A stretch of DNA of 40,059 nucleotides from Rhodospirillales bacterium Ga0074136. GTDB taxonomy: Bacteria > Pseudomonadota > Alphaproteobacteria > Acetobacterales > Acetobacteraceae. The stretch lies in contig LNEW01000040.1 of assembly GCA_001464375.1 (NCBI GenBank), positions 1-40,059 on the forward strand, given 5' to 3'. Under the pieces are notes generated by a model. That model made no database searches, was not told the origin of the DNA, and saw only the letters and a list, made by a program, of their open reading frames with translations. Both the position numbers and the translations under genes were made by a program. This document shows positions 8,805-16,648 of this stretch, in pieces (position 1 is the stretch's first letter; every line of letters begins with the position of its first letter).

Positions 8805-9494
8805 CTATTCGAAGATCGCGACGGCGCGGATCGGGCTCGCGGTCCCGCCGCGGATCTTCAGCGGGAAGCCGATGAAGCGGAAGCGGCCGCGGCCGATCAG
8901 CTTGTCCAGGTTCGCGAGGCATTCCATGTGCGTGATGCCGCGCTCGGCGCAGGCCATGTGGGCCTGGAAGTTCGGTTCGCCTTCGGGCGCGGGGCTGATC
9001 GCCTCGACACCGAACATGCCGATGCCCTGGTCGGCCAGCCAGTGGATGGCCGGCAGCGACAGGCCGGGGAAATCGTGCAGGTAGCCAGGCTTGCCGAGCA
9101 GGCGCTCATTCGTCGCCAGCCACACCAGCACGGTGTCGCCGGGCTGAATGGTCTGGCCCGACTTCGCGACGGCGGCCTGGACCTCCTCGAGCGTGGCGGC
9201 GGTCTTCAGCGGGATATGCGACAGGTCGATGCAGAAGCCGCTGGTGTAGAACTTCTCCAGCGGCATCTCGTCGACCGACTGCGCGCCGGGCCGCGGGTCG
9301 AAATGCACCGGGGCGTCGACATGCGTGCCGGCATGGTCGCTCAGCGACAGGAACATTGCCTTGCTGGTGAAGGTGGTGTTGCCGGCGTGCTTCTTCTCGC
9401 TGTGGTCGTTCCAGACCGTCATCACAACCGGCGGGTGGCTTGGATGGGTCTGGGTTCGGTGAAAAATGTCGCGGCTCAGGTCGACGATATCCAT
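8805..9494 (-). CDS. Cyclase-family metal-dependent hydrolase (KynB-like fold)
   Basis: The 229-residue product belongs to the cyclase/arylformamidase family (Pfam Cyclase), metal-dependent hydrolases of formyl- or ring amides and lactone-like substrates. The diagnostic metal-binding motif HAGTHVDAPVHF runs from H54 to F65, with H54, H58, D60 and H64 as expected ligands. The later conserved LVWLATNE and FPGLS segments are also present. There is no signal peptide, so it acts in the cytoplasm. It begins only 11 bases after the amidohydrolase gene, so the two probably share a transcript with the upstream ABC importer. Known relatives include kynurenine formamidase and isatin hydrolase; the sequence does not allow choosing between them. 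Confidence 0.85.
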   Translation of the reverse strand: MDIVDLSRDIFHRTQTHPSHPPVVMTVWNDHSEKKHAGNTTFTSKAMFLSLSDHAGTHVDAPVHFDPRPGAQSVDEMPLEKFYTSGFCIDLSHIPLKTAATLEEVQAAVAKSGQTIQPGDTVLVWLATNERLLGKPGYLHDFPGLSLPAIHWLADQGIGMFGVEAISPAPEGEPNFQAHMACAERGITHMECLANLDKLIGRGRFRFIGFPLKIRGGTASPIRAVAIFE

Positions 9495-9505
9495 GGTGCG
9501 TTCCC

Positions 9506-11014
9506 TCAGGCCGGCGCGTCACAGAGGTATTGGCGGAGGTGATAGGGCTGCGCCGCCAGCGCCGGGCAGAAGGATGAGACGACAGGTTCGAGCTTGTCGT
9601 AAAGGTCCTTGAACTCGACGTTCAGCGCTTCGAGCCGTTCGCGCGCCGCTTCCGCCTCCACCGCCAGCTTCGCCAGGTCGATGGTGAGCAGCTTGCGGTC
9701 CTGCACCACGAAGCGCCCGCCGATCATCACGTGGCGCACCCCGGTGCCGTCTTCCGTATGCACCACCTGGTTGACCGACCAGTTGTGCGGGATCCAGTTG
9801 ATCGAGGCGAGGTCGAGGAAGACGATGTCCGCCTTCTTGCCCGGCGCGATCACGCCGATGTCGTCGAAGCCGAGCGCACGCGCGGACCCTTGCGTTGCGG
9901 CCTGGTAAATCTCCTCGACACCCGCCCAGTGGCGCGGGTCGGGCGTCTGCACCTTGGACAGCATGGAGGCGTAGCGCATCGCCTCGTACATGTTCTGGTT
10001 GTCCGAGCAGTTCGCGCCATCGGTGCCGAGCCCGACATTCACGCCGACATCGCGCGCCCTGCGGAAGCGGAACATGCCATTGCCAAGCCGCATGTTGCTG
10101 CCCGGGTTGTGCGCGAGCGACCCGCCCCGATCACGCACGATCTTCAGATCATCATCATCAAGCCAGATGGCGTGGGCGGCCGTGAAGTCCGGCCCGACAA
10201 GGCCGAGGCCGTCCATGTGCTGGATCAGGGTCTTGCCGTAGCGCTTGATGCCGACCAGCGCCTGCACCTTGCTCTCGCCGACATGGCTGTGCAGCCCGAC
10301 CTTGTATTCGCGCGCCAGGTCGCGGCAGCCGCACAGGAAGGCGTCCGAGCAATGGTGCGGGATGGTCGGCGCCACGGCGGCGCGGATGTCGTGCCCCCCC
10401 CAGCGCCAATTCGCCAGCACGCCGCGCATGGCATCGACGGAGCGTTCCCAGGCCGGCAGGCGCAGCTTGTCCACGCGCGCCTGGAGCGGCGTGGGCAGCG
10501 CATCGTACAGACCGGGGATCGCCTCATAGACCGTGCGGTCGGCGACCATCGGCGCGATCACGGCGCGCATGCCGATGCCGTGGTAGGCCTCGGCCACCGC
10601 ATCCAGCCCTTCCGCGGTGGGCATGGGGAATTCGTAATACAGGTCATAGGCCGCGGTGCAGCCCTTCAGCACCATCTCGGCGGCGACGATCTGCGTGGTC
10701 AGCTTCTTGTCCTGCAGCGACCGCGACCCACCGATCCAGGGTGCGGCCGCCAGCAGCAGTTCCAGCGTCCACTTGTCGCCTTGTCCGCGCGCGAGGCCGC
10801 CATGGCCATGCGTGTGGGCGTTGATCAGGCCGGGATGGATCAGGCAGCCCGCGGCATCGAGCACCTTCGCATCCGGCGGCGCTGCGATGCCCGCGCCGAC
10901 CTCGATGATGATGCCGTCGCGGATCAGCACGTCGGCGGGCGTGGCGCGGCGCAGGCCGGGATCGGCCAGCAGCGCGCCGCGGATGATGGTGGTGCCGGGT
11001 TCGCTCGCAGCCAT
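9506..11014 (-). CDS. Amidohydrolase, ATZ/TRZ type (deaminase or aminohydrolase)
   Basis: The 502-residue zinc-dependent amidohydrolase-superfamily enzyme resembles cytosine/guanine/S-adenosylhomocysteine deaminases and triazine hydrolases. Metal-site motifs seen in order are NAHTHGHGG (H67 and H69), HSHVGES in the middle of the barrel, AAHAIWL, and GTDGANCSDN with the catalytic aspartate. The last two match the single-metal subtype of this superfamily. A small beta-sandwich surrounds the barrel (N-terminal ADVLIRDGIIIEVG and C-terminal GKKADIVFLDL). The ATG at 11014 has GAGAGAAA upstream and lies 17 bases after the permease gene, so it looks like the enzyme that processes what the NMT1/THI5-type importer brings in. 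The substrate is probably an N-heterocycle, which is inference. Confidence 0.88.
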   Translation of the reverse strand: MAASEPGTTIIRGALLADPGLRRATPADVLIRDGIIIEVGAGIAAPPDAKVLDAAGCLIHPGLINAHTHGHGGLARGQGDKWTLELLLAAAPWIGGSRSLQDKKLTTQIVAAEMVLKGCTAAYDLYYEFPMPTAEGLDAVAEAYHGIGMRAVIAPMVADRTVYEAIPGLYDALPTPLQARVDKLRLPAWERSVDAMRGVLANWRWGGHDIRAAVAPTIPHHCSDAFLCGCRDLAREYKVGLHSHVGESKVQALVGIKRYGKTLIQHMDGLGLVGPDFTAAHAIWLDDDDLKIVRDRGGSLAHNPGSNMRLGNGMFRFRRARDVGVNVGLGTDGANCSDNQNMYEAMRYASMLSKVQTPDPRHWAGVEEIYQAATQGSARALGFDDIGVIAPGKKADIVFLDLASINWIPHNWSVNQVVHTEDGTGVRHVMIGGRFVVQDRKLLTIDLAKLAVEAEAARERLEALNVEFKDLYDKLEPVVSSFCPALAAQPYHLRQYLCDAPA

Positions 11015-11030
11015 GGCGGTTTCTCTCGGT

Positions 11031-11807
11031 TCAGGCGGCGGGCGGGGCCGATGTCTCGGCACCGCTCGACCAGGGGAACAGGATGCGTTCGGCGATCGAC
11101 ACCGCCTGGAACAGGACGATGCCCATGATGGCCAGGATCACCACCGCGCTGAAGGCCAGCGGCGTGCGGAAGAAGGCCATGGAGGTCTGGATCAGGTAGC
11201 CCAGACCGGCATCGGCGCCGACGAACTCCGCGACAACGGCGCCGACCACCGACAACGCCGCCGCCACCTTCAGCCCGCCGAACACGAAGGGCACCGCGAA
11301 GGGCAGGCGGATGCGCAGCAATTCCTGGATGCGGCCTGCACGGCAGGCGCGGCCCAGTTCGATCAGCTCCGGCGGCGTTGCCATCAGCCCGGCGACCGAG
11401 GCCACCACCAGCGGAAAGAACGCGACCAGGAAGGTGACGATCACCCGCGGCAATTCATTGGCACCCAGCGCGACGATCAGGATGGGTGCCAGCGCCACCT
11501 TCGGGATGGATTGCGTGACCACCAGCAGCGGATAGATCGCCGCCGAGATGGCGCGCGACGACGCGATCAGCATCGCCAGCGGCAGGCTGACCAGCACCGA
11601 TGCCGCGAAGCCCAGCAGCACCGTCATCAGCGTGGACATCGTGTGGTCCAGCACCATCGGCCAGACCGCGATGGTGGCGGTCCAGATGGCGGACGGCGTG
11701 GGCAGGATGAACTCGCGGATGCCGAAGAACCGCACCCCGGCTTCCCAGGCGATGAACAGCCCGATCACGGCGATCCAGGCCGGCAGCCCGGCCTTGAAGC
11801 GCGCCAT
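11031..11807 (-). CDS. ABC transporter permease, SsuC/TauC/ThiX type
   Basis: The 258-residue inner-membrane permease has about six hydrophobic segments and the cytoplasmic EAA-type loop (ELGRACRAGRIQELLRIRLP, about residue 150-170) that docks onto the ATPase. The conserved GxVxAEFVGADAGLGYLI stretch follows, characteristic of sulfonate/taurine/thiamine-precursor importers. The frame upstream of 11807 is non-homologous sequence antisense to nothing known, so the ATG four bases after the ATPase stop is preferred. It forms an operon with the ATPase and receptor genes (minus strand, receptor first). Such permeases act as homodimers. The solute is unknown. Confidence 0.9.
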   Translation of the reverse strand: MARFKAGLPAWIAVIGLFIAWEAGVRFFGIREFILPTPSAIWTATIAVWPMVLDHTMSTLMTVLLGFAASVLVSLPLAMLIASSRAISAAIYPLLVVTQSIPKVALAPILIVALGANELPRVIVTFLVAFFPLVVASVAGLMATPPELIELGRACRAGRIQELLRIRLPFAVPFVFGGLKVAAALSVVGAVVAEFVGADAGLGYLIQTSMAFFRTPLAFSAVVILAIMGIVLFQAVSIAERILFPWSSGAETSAPPAA

Positions 11808-11811
11808 CACG

Positions 11812-12582
11812 TCACGCCGCCCGCGCGGCGCGCTCGCCGAAGATGTGGTCGCGGATGCGGCGCGCGCAGCGCTGGAACTCCGCGGTGCCCTCCTGGTCGA
11901 AGGACCGCGGCCGCGGCAGGTCCACCTGAACCACATCGACGATGCGGCCCGGCCGGGGCGACATCACCACCACCCGGTCGGCCAGCAGCACGGCCTCGGG
12001 GATGGAATGCGTGACGAACAGCACCGCCATGCGTCGTGCCGCCCACAGGCGCAGCAGTTCGATCGACATCTCCTCGCGCGTCAGCGCGTCGAGCGCACCG
12101 AAGGGTTCGTCCATCAGCAGCAGGCGCGGTTCCTGCAGCAACGCCCGGCAGATGGCGACACGCTGCTGCATGCCGCCCGACAATTCGCGCGGCAGCTTCG
12201 ATTCGAAACCCGTGAGCCCCGCCGTCGCCAGCAGCGCGCGGGCGCGGTCCTCGGTATCCGGCGCTGTGCGCCCCATCAGACGCAGCGGAAAGGTCACGTT
12301 GCGCAGCACATCCGCCCAGGGCAACAGCGTCGCCGCCTGGAACACCATGGCGGTTTCGGCGCGCGGCGTGGTCACGCGCGCGCCGTCGATCAGCGTGGCG
12401 CCACCGGTCGGCGGCACCAGCCCGGCTGCCAGCCGCAGCAGCGTGGACTTGCCGCAGCCCGAGGCGCCGACGATGGCGACGAACTCGCCCTCCTTCACCT
12501 CGAGTGCGATGTCCCGCAGGGCTTCCACGGCCGCACCGTCGCGGCCGCGGAAGGTCTTGGAGATGCCCTCGAAGCGGATCAC
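11812..12582 (-). CDS. ABC transporter ATP-binding protein, SsuB/TauB type
   Basis: The 256-residue cytoplasmic ATPase energises the adjacent permease. Motifs are Walker A GASGCGKST (39-47), a Q-loop in MVFQAATLLPWADVLRNV, signature LSGGMQQRV, Walker B LLLMDEPFGALD and the switch His in VTHSIPEA. The aromatic-acid pattern LLPWADVLRNV and the absence of a large C-terminal domain are typical of the nitrate/sulfonate/taurine group. The GTG start at 12582 overlaps the receptor stop as GTGA, indicating translational coupling. No unusual residues are seen. Confidence 0.93.
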   Translation of the reverse strand: MIRFEGISKTFRGRDGAAVEALRDIALEVKEGEFVAIVGASGCGKSTLLRLAAGLVPPTGGATLIDGARVTTPRAETAMVFQAATLLPWADVLRNVTFPLRLMGRTAPDTEDRARALLATAGLTGFESKLPRELSGGMQQRVAICRALLQEPRLLLMDEPFGALDALTREEMSIELLRLWAARRMAVLFVTHSIPEAVLLADRVVVMSPRPGRIVDVVQVDLPRPRSFDQEGTAEFQRCARRIRDHIFGERAARAA

Positions 12583-13562
12583 GGCAGCAGGCTGACATCC
12601 ACCGCCTGGCGATAATCCCAGGCCGGGTCGATCTGCTGCGACGCCGCCACCTGTTCCCAGGTGAAGCGCAGCCGCTCCGGGTCCTGCCGGCCGAAGCCGG
12701 TCTGCCGGGCGTGGTCGGTGAACACATACGACATGGTTGCGCGCAGCGAGCCCTGGCAGTCATCAAGCTCGACCTCGCGGTTGCGCTGGACGTGCAGGCG
12801 GCAGGCTTCCTCCTGGTTCGCATTGGCCCAGGTGAAGGCGCTGGTCGCACCGCGCAGGAAGCGGCGCACCAGGTCGGGGTTGCGCTGGATCGTCTCATCC
12901 GTTGCCATCAGCGTCGTCGCGTAGATGGCGAAGCCGGTCTCGACGAAGGGCAGGACGATGATCTCCTCGCCCGCGCGCTGCGCCGCCTTGTTCTGGTAGT
13001 AGTGATGGATCGCGAAGAACGGCGCGGCATCGAGCCGGCGCGAGATCAGCAGCGCCGCCATCGCCGATGCATCGGTGTTCACCCAGGTGATGCGGTCGGG
13101 GTTGGTGCCGGCGCGGCGCGCCACTTCCGGGAAGTACAGGCGATGGCTGTTGCCCGGCGTGATGCCGATGCGCCGGCCTTCCAGCCCCTGGAAGGTGGTG
13201 ATGCCCGAGGACCGCAGCACGAACAGCGAATGCGGCGAATGCGTGTAGATCTGCATGATGGAGCGCACGGTGGTGTTCTGCCGCGCGCGCGCCGCCATCA
13301 CCGCGCTGATGTCCGCCACGCCGAAGGCCGCGGTGCCGGCCGCCACCTTGTTGACCGTATCGCCCGACCCATAGCCCCGGGTCAGAGAGAGCTCGATGCC
13401 GTGTTCCCGCCAGGCGCCACGTGCCGCGCCCGAGAAATAGGCCGCGTGTTCCCCTGTAGGGATCCAATCCAACTGCAACAGCACCCTGTCCTGTGCGCGG
13501 GCGGGCTGCGCTGCGAGTGCCGCGAGCGCAAACAGCCCGGCCGCGATGCATCGACGCATCAT
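12579..13562 (-). CDS. ABC transporter substrate-binding protein, NMT1/THI5-like
   Basis: The 327-residue periplasmic receptor has an N-terminal signal peptide (hydrophobic stretch to PARA, cut before QDRV) and a mature start VLLQLDWIPTGEHAAYF, the hallmark of NMT1/THI5-like receptors that bind thiamine-pyrimidine precursors, riboflavin or other small heterocycles. Two-lobe periplasmic binding-protein architecture is indicated by the hinge region around GRRIGITPGNSH. Two ATG codons start the frame (13562 and 13559), with GGGAG seven bases upstream of the first. It leads the operon receptor-ATPase-permease-amidohydrolase-cyclase. Ligand identity is not determined by sequence; the downstream amidohydrolase makes a nitrogen heterocycle a reasonable guess. 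Confidence 0.9.
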   Translation of the reverse strand: MMRRCIAAGLFALAALAAQPARAQDRVLLQLDWIPTGEHAAYFSGAARGAWREHGIELSLTRGYGSGDTVNKVAAGTAAFGVADISAVMAARARQNTTVRSIMQIYTHSPHSLFVLRSSGITTFQGLEGRRIGITPGNSHRLYFPEVARRAGTNPDRITWVNTDASAMAALLISRRLDAAPFFAIHHYYQNKAAQRAGEEIIVLPFVETGFAIYATTLMATDETIQRNPDLVRRFLRGATSAFTWANANQEEACRLHVQRNREVELDDCQGSLRATMSYVFTDHARQTGFGRQDPERLRFTWEQVAASQQIDPAWDYRQAVDVSLLP

Positions 13563-13578
13563 CGTCCATCTCCCTGTT

Positions 13579-13622
13579 TCGTTTGCTGCCGCGCGGCGTA
13601 GTCCCGGGGACGAAGCAGACGA
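13579..13622 (-). other. Structured intergenic element between the dehydrogenase and receptor genes
   Basis: In the 84-base gap, TCGTTTGCT (13579-13587) can pair with AGCAGACGA (13614-13622) using one G-U pair. The enclosed loop itself contains the palindromes GCCGCGCGGC and GTCCCGGGGAC. Downstream on the minus strand lies the receptor's ribosome binding site. It could end the dehydrogenase message or shape the 5' leader of the importer operon. No known riboswitch (for example a TPP box) was recognised. Confidence 0.25.
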
Positions 13623-13646
13623 CGAAATGAACGGACGCGCAACCCG

Positions 13647-14723
13647 CTACGTGTTGGCGCCCGCGAGCGCGGCAATGACGGCATCCGTCACCTGCGCCGT
13701 GGTCGCCGTGCCGCCCAGGTCGGGCGTCAGCACGTCGCCGCGCGCCGTCACCGCTTCCACCGCGCGCATCAGCCGCTGCGCGGCGGCGGGCTCGCCCAGA
13801 TGCTCCAGCATCATCGACGCCGTCCAGAAGGACCCGAGTGGATTGGCAATGCCCTTGCCGGTGATGTCGAAGGCCGACCCATGGATCGGTTCGAACATCG
13901 ACGGGCGGCGCCGTTGCGGGTCGATGTTACCGGTGGCGCCGATGCCCAGCGACCCCGCCAGCGCGGAAGCGAGGTCCGACAGGATGTCGGCATGCAGGTT
14001 GGTCGCGACCACGGTGTCCACGCTGCCGGGCTTCATCACCATCCGCGCGGTCATCGCATCGACCAGCATCTTGTCCACGGTCAGCGCGGGGTATTGCGCG
14101 GTGACCTCGGCGCAGACCTCGTCCCACATCACCATGCCGTGGCGCTGCGCATTGGATTTCGTCACCACGGTCAGCAGCTTGCGCGGGCGCGACATCGCCA
14201 CTTCGCAGGCGTGTCGGCAGATGCGCGCGACACCCTCGCGCGTGAAGACCGCGACATCCATCGCCACTTCGATCGGCAAGCCGCGATGCGCGCGCCCGCC
14301 GACGCCGGCGTATTCGCCCTCGGAGTTCTCGCGCACGATCACCCAGTCGATCTGCTGGCCGAGATCCTCGCGCAGCGGCCCGCGCACGCCGGGCAGCAGG
14401 CGGGTGGGGCGGACATTCGCGTACTGGTCGAAACCCTGGCAGATCGCCAGGCGCAATTCCCACAGGGTGATGTGGTCGGGGATGTCGGGCGCGCCGACGG
14501 CACCGAAGAAGATGGCGTCGAAGCCTTCCAACTGCTTCAGCCCATCCGCCGGCATCATCAGGCCGGTGCGGCGGTACATCGCGCTGCCCCAGTCGAAGGT
14601 TTCGAAGGCCACCGTGAAGCCGCCCTGCGCGGCCGCGGTCGCCTCCAGCACGCGGCAGCCCGCGGCGATCACCTCGGGTCCGATCCCGTCGCCACCGATG
14701 GCGGCGATCCTGTGCTGGCGCAT
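13647..14723 (-). CDS. Tartrate dehydrogenase/isopropylmalate dehydrogenase-family protein (TtuC-like)
   Basis: The 358-residue metal- and NAD-dependent beta-decarboxylating dehydrogenase is closest in pattern to tartrate dehydrogenase/decarboxylase and D-malate dehydrogenase. It starts IAAIGGDGIGPEV, has the substrate loop WELRLAICQGFDQYANVRPTR with the three arginines of the family, VIVRENSEGEYAG, the Lys-containing VTKSNAQRHG, the metal-binding aspartates in VDAMTARM, and the NAD loop MFEPIHGSAFDITGKGIANP. The ENSEGEY and SAMYRRTG signatures favour tartrate/malate over isopropylmalate. AGGAGG precedes the ATG. It follows DUF1028 on the same strand by 57 bases. The exact substrate is inference. 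Confidence 0.88.
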   Translation of the reverse strand: MRQHRIAAIGGDGIGPEVIAAGCRVLEATAAAQGGFTVAFETFDWGSAMYRRTGLMMPADGLKQLEGFDAIFFGAVGAPDIPDHITLWELRLAICQGFDQYANVRPTRLLPGVRGPLREDLGQQIDWVIVRENSEGEYAGVGGRAHRGLPIEVAMDVAVFTREGVARICRHACEVAMSRPRKLLTVVTKSNAQRHGMVMWDEVCAEVTAQYPALTVDKMLVDAMTARMVMKPGSVDTVVATNLHADILSDLASALAGSLGIGATGNIDPQRRRPSMFEPIHGSAFDITGKGIANPLGSFWTASMMLEHLGEPAAAQRLMRAVEAVTARGDVLTPDLGGTATTAQVTDAVIAALAGANT

Positions 14724-14780
14724 GCTGTCCTCCTGGTGCAGGCCCCCCGTTTGGCGCCGCGGATCGCCGCGCGCAAGCCC

Positions 14781-15500
14781 TCAGCGGCGCAGGCGCAGGT
14801 CCATTCCGCGCGCCCGCCAGGCAGCCTCGATCGCATCGAGGTCCGTCTGCCCGGCCGGGTTCGCGCGGGACGGCCGGGTGTGCTGCGTCGGCTCGGCCTG
14901 TACGCGCCACAGCGCCAATAGGCGCGAGAGTTCCACCAGCGGATCCGCGTGGTCGTCGACGCGCAGATTGATGTCGGGGAAGTCCTCGGTCGTGGTGACC
15001 ATCAGCGCGGCGGATTGCCGTCCGCGCTTGTCCCCGCCCTCGGCCTGGCCGGCATGCAGGGCCTCCATCAGCCGTTCGGGCAGCGCGAGGTCGGTGCGCG
15101 CCGCGAACACCTCGGCGGTCGCGGCAACGACGCGGCCATTGGCCAGCATGTTTCCCGCGACTGAGAAGCCCTCGCCGGCGACGGACCCGCACCATTCGAC
15201 GCAATTGTCGCCGGTATGCGCGGCGACGCGTCCGGCGGCGTCCACCACGTGGATCTGCCGCAGGCCGCGCCCCTCATCGCCAGCCAGCGCGCTGTCCAGC
15301 GCCAGGCGCGGCGCCAGGCCGCGCGCGAGCGCCTCGAGAACGGCGGGGCCGAGGTAGCGGTTGCTCATGGATTGCGTCGACACCGCCCCCACCCCCGTGC
15401 GGATGAACGGGCAGGCGGCGCCGACGGCCAGGTTGCAGGTGGTGACCGCGACGGCGAAGGCGCCGGTCGCGTCATCATGCGCGACGATGGACCAGGTCAT
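14781..15500 (-). CDS. DUF1028 family protein
   Basis: The 239-residue protein of uncharacterised family DUF1028 starts MTWSIVAHDDATGAFAVAV, followed by the TTCNLAVGAACPFI and GVGAVSTQS segments that define the family, and a central GEGFSVAGNMLAN motif. From memory the family is placed in the Ntn-hydrolase clan, which would make the threonine after the initiator Met a candidate nucleophile; this is not demonstrated. The ATG at 15500 was chosen because homology begins there; an open frame of 34 residues upstream is unlike the family. It probably shares a transcript with the tartrate-dehydrogenase-like gene and is divergent from a Bug receptor. Function unknown; context suggests small carboxylates or their amides. 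Confidence 0.85.
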   Translation of the reverse strand: MTWSIVAHDDATGAFAVAVTTCNLAVGAACPFIRTGVGAVSTQSMSNRYLGPAVLEALARGLAPRLALDSALAGDEGRGLRQIHVVDAAGRVAAHTGDNCVEWCGSVAGEGFSVAGNMLANGRVVAATAEVFAARTDLALPERLMEALHAGQAEGGDKRGRQSAALMVTTTEDFPDINLRVDDHADPLVELSRLLALWRVQAEPTQHTRPSRANPAGQTDLDAIEAAWRARGMDLRLRR

Positions 15501-15549
15501 GGGCGAGTGGCTCCGTGTTGAGCGCCCATCCTGCACCCTGGCGGCGATG

Positions 15550-15579
15550 TTGACAGCAGGGCGCCCGCGCGCCGATGAC
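15550..15579 (+). promoter_or_regulatory. Candidate promoter with consensus -35 for the Bug receptor
   Basis: A perfect TTGACA (15550-15555) is followed after 18 bases by GATGAC (15574-15579), which shares three positions with TATAAT. The receptor ATG lies 29 bases further on with GGGAGGA between. A six-of-six -35 box is rare in this GC-rich window, which makes this the most convincing promoter seen here. Confidence 0.4.
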
Positions 15580-15607
15580 AGGTCAAATCCACGGGAGGAC
15601 AAACGCC

Positions 15608-16594
15608 ATGACCATCCACTTCAACCGCCGCGCCTTCGCCGCCATCGCCGCCGCGACCGCCCTGCCGGGGCTGGCGCATGCGCAGGCCGCGGCATGGCCG
15701 TCCGGCCCGGTGCGCCTGGTGGTGCCCTTCGGCGCCGGCGGCGCCGTGGATACGCTCTCGCGCGCTGTCGCCAATGCCTTCGGGCCGCATTCCAATGGCC
15801 ATCCCATGGTGGTCGAGAACCGCTCCGGCGCCGGCGGGTCCATCGCGGGGCAGTTCACCGCGCAGTCGCGCCCCGACGGGCAGACGCTGATGATGGCGGA
15901 TCTCGGCGCCAACGCCATCGGCAAGCTGCTGCAGCCGGGCCTTGCCTACGACCCCGCCACCGCCTTCACGCCCATCATCCACCTGGTGAACCTGCCGATC
16001 GTGGTGATCGTGCCGGCCGCGAGCCGCGTGCGCACGCTCGACGACCTGGCCGCGCTGGCGCGCACGCGCGCGGATGGCATCCCTTATGCCTCGCCGGGCG
16101 TGGGCCATGTGAGCCACCTGGCGTCGGAGCTGCTGGCGCAGCGCGCGGGGGTGAAGTTCACCGCGGTGCATTACCGTTCGGGCGCCGACGTGCTCCGCAG
16201 CGTGATCGCGGGCGAGACCGAGTTCACCTTTCCCTCGATCTCCACCGCGCTGCCCTTCATTCGCGACGAGAAGGTGCGCGCCATCGCCATCGGCACCCCG
16301 CGGCCGGTCGCGGCGCTTCCCGGCGTGCCTGCCGTCTCGGCGCGCTTCCCCGGCTTCGAGGCGATGACCTGGCACGGCATCTCCGGCCCCGCCGGCATGG
16401 ATGCCGCGCTGACCCAGCGCATCAATGCCGCTTTCCGCGCCATCATCACCAGCGCCGAGGTGAAGTCCTTCGTCGAGACCCGCCAGGCCGCCGAGGTGGT
16501 GGCCGGCACGCCTGCCGAATTCGCCGCGCTGGTCACCGGCGACATCGCCAAGTGGGGCCCGGTGATCCGCGACGGGAACATCCGCGCGGAATAG
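15608..16594 (+). CDS. Bug/TctC-type tripartite tricarboxylate receptor
   Basis: The 328-residue periplasmic binding protein belongs to the Bug family. A Tat-like signal peptide (NRRAFAAIAAAT, cleaved after AHA) precedes the family opening WPSGPVRLVVPFGAGGAVDTLSR, and VVENRSGAGGSIAGQ and DGQTLMMADLG follow at the usual places. Bug receptors bind carboxylates, amino acids or aromatic acids through backbone contacts and two waters. GGGAGGA (15592-15598) lies before the ATG. No tctA/tctB membrane genes are near, so it is an orphan receptor that must use a distant transporter or act in sensing. It is divergent from the DUF1028/tartrate-dehydrogenase pair, which suggests a shared substrate (inference). 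Confidence 0.92.
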   Translation: MTIHFNRRAFAAIAAATALPGLAHAQAAAWPSGPVRLVVPFGAGGAVDTLSRAVANAFGPHSNGHPMVVENRSGAGGSIAGQFTAQSRPDGQTLMMADLGANAIGKLLQPGLAYDPATAFTPIIHLVNLPIVVIVPAASRVRTLDDLAALARTRADGIPYASPGVGHVSHLASELLAQRAGVKFTAVHYRSGADVLRSVIAGETEFTFPSISTALPFIRDEKVRAIAIGTPRPVAALPGVPAVSARFPGFEAMTWHGISGPAGMDAALTQRINAAFRAIITSAEVKSFVETRQAAEVVAGTPAEFAALVTGDIAKWGPVIRDGNIRAE

Positions 16595-16601
16595 CCCCGT
16601 G

Positions 16602-16628
16602 GCCCTGCGCGCCGGTGCTGCGCAGGGC
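16602..16628. terminator. Hairpin between convergent genes, likely terminator
   Basis: GCCCTGCGC (16602-16610) and its exact complement (16620-16628) flank a 9-base loop just after the Bug receptor stop and 20 bases before the end of the convergent haloacid dehalogenase gene. Stem of nine pairs, no T run. Confidence 0.45.
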
Positions 16629-16648
16629 GTGAGGGCCATCCCTGCGGT

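Noticed and set aside
6433..8922. Very long open frame on the minus strand (over 800 codons)
   Set aside because: It runs antisense or out of frame through the crotonase, MFS and dehydrogenase genes. Its Arg/Ala/Pro/Gly-rich composition is that of a shadow frame in GC-rich DNA, with no recognisable domain.
7125..9542. Open frame of about 800 codons on the plus strand
   Set aside because: It overlaps the MFS, dehydrogenase and cyclase genes in other frames; low-complexity Arg/Gly/Asp composition and no motif.
13563..13646. TPP riboswitch before the NMT1/THI5-type importer
   Set aside because: The gap is only 84 bases and lacks the conserved CTGAGA and related THI-box sequence, although it can fold.
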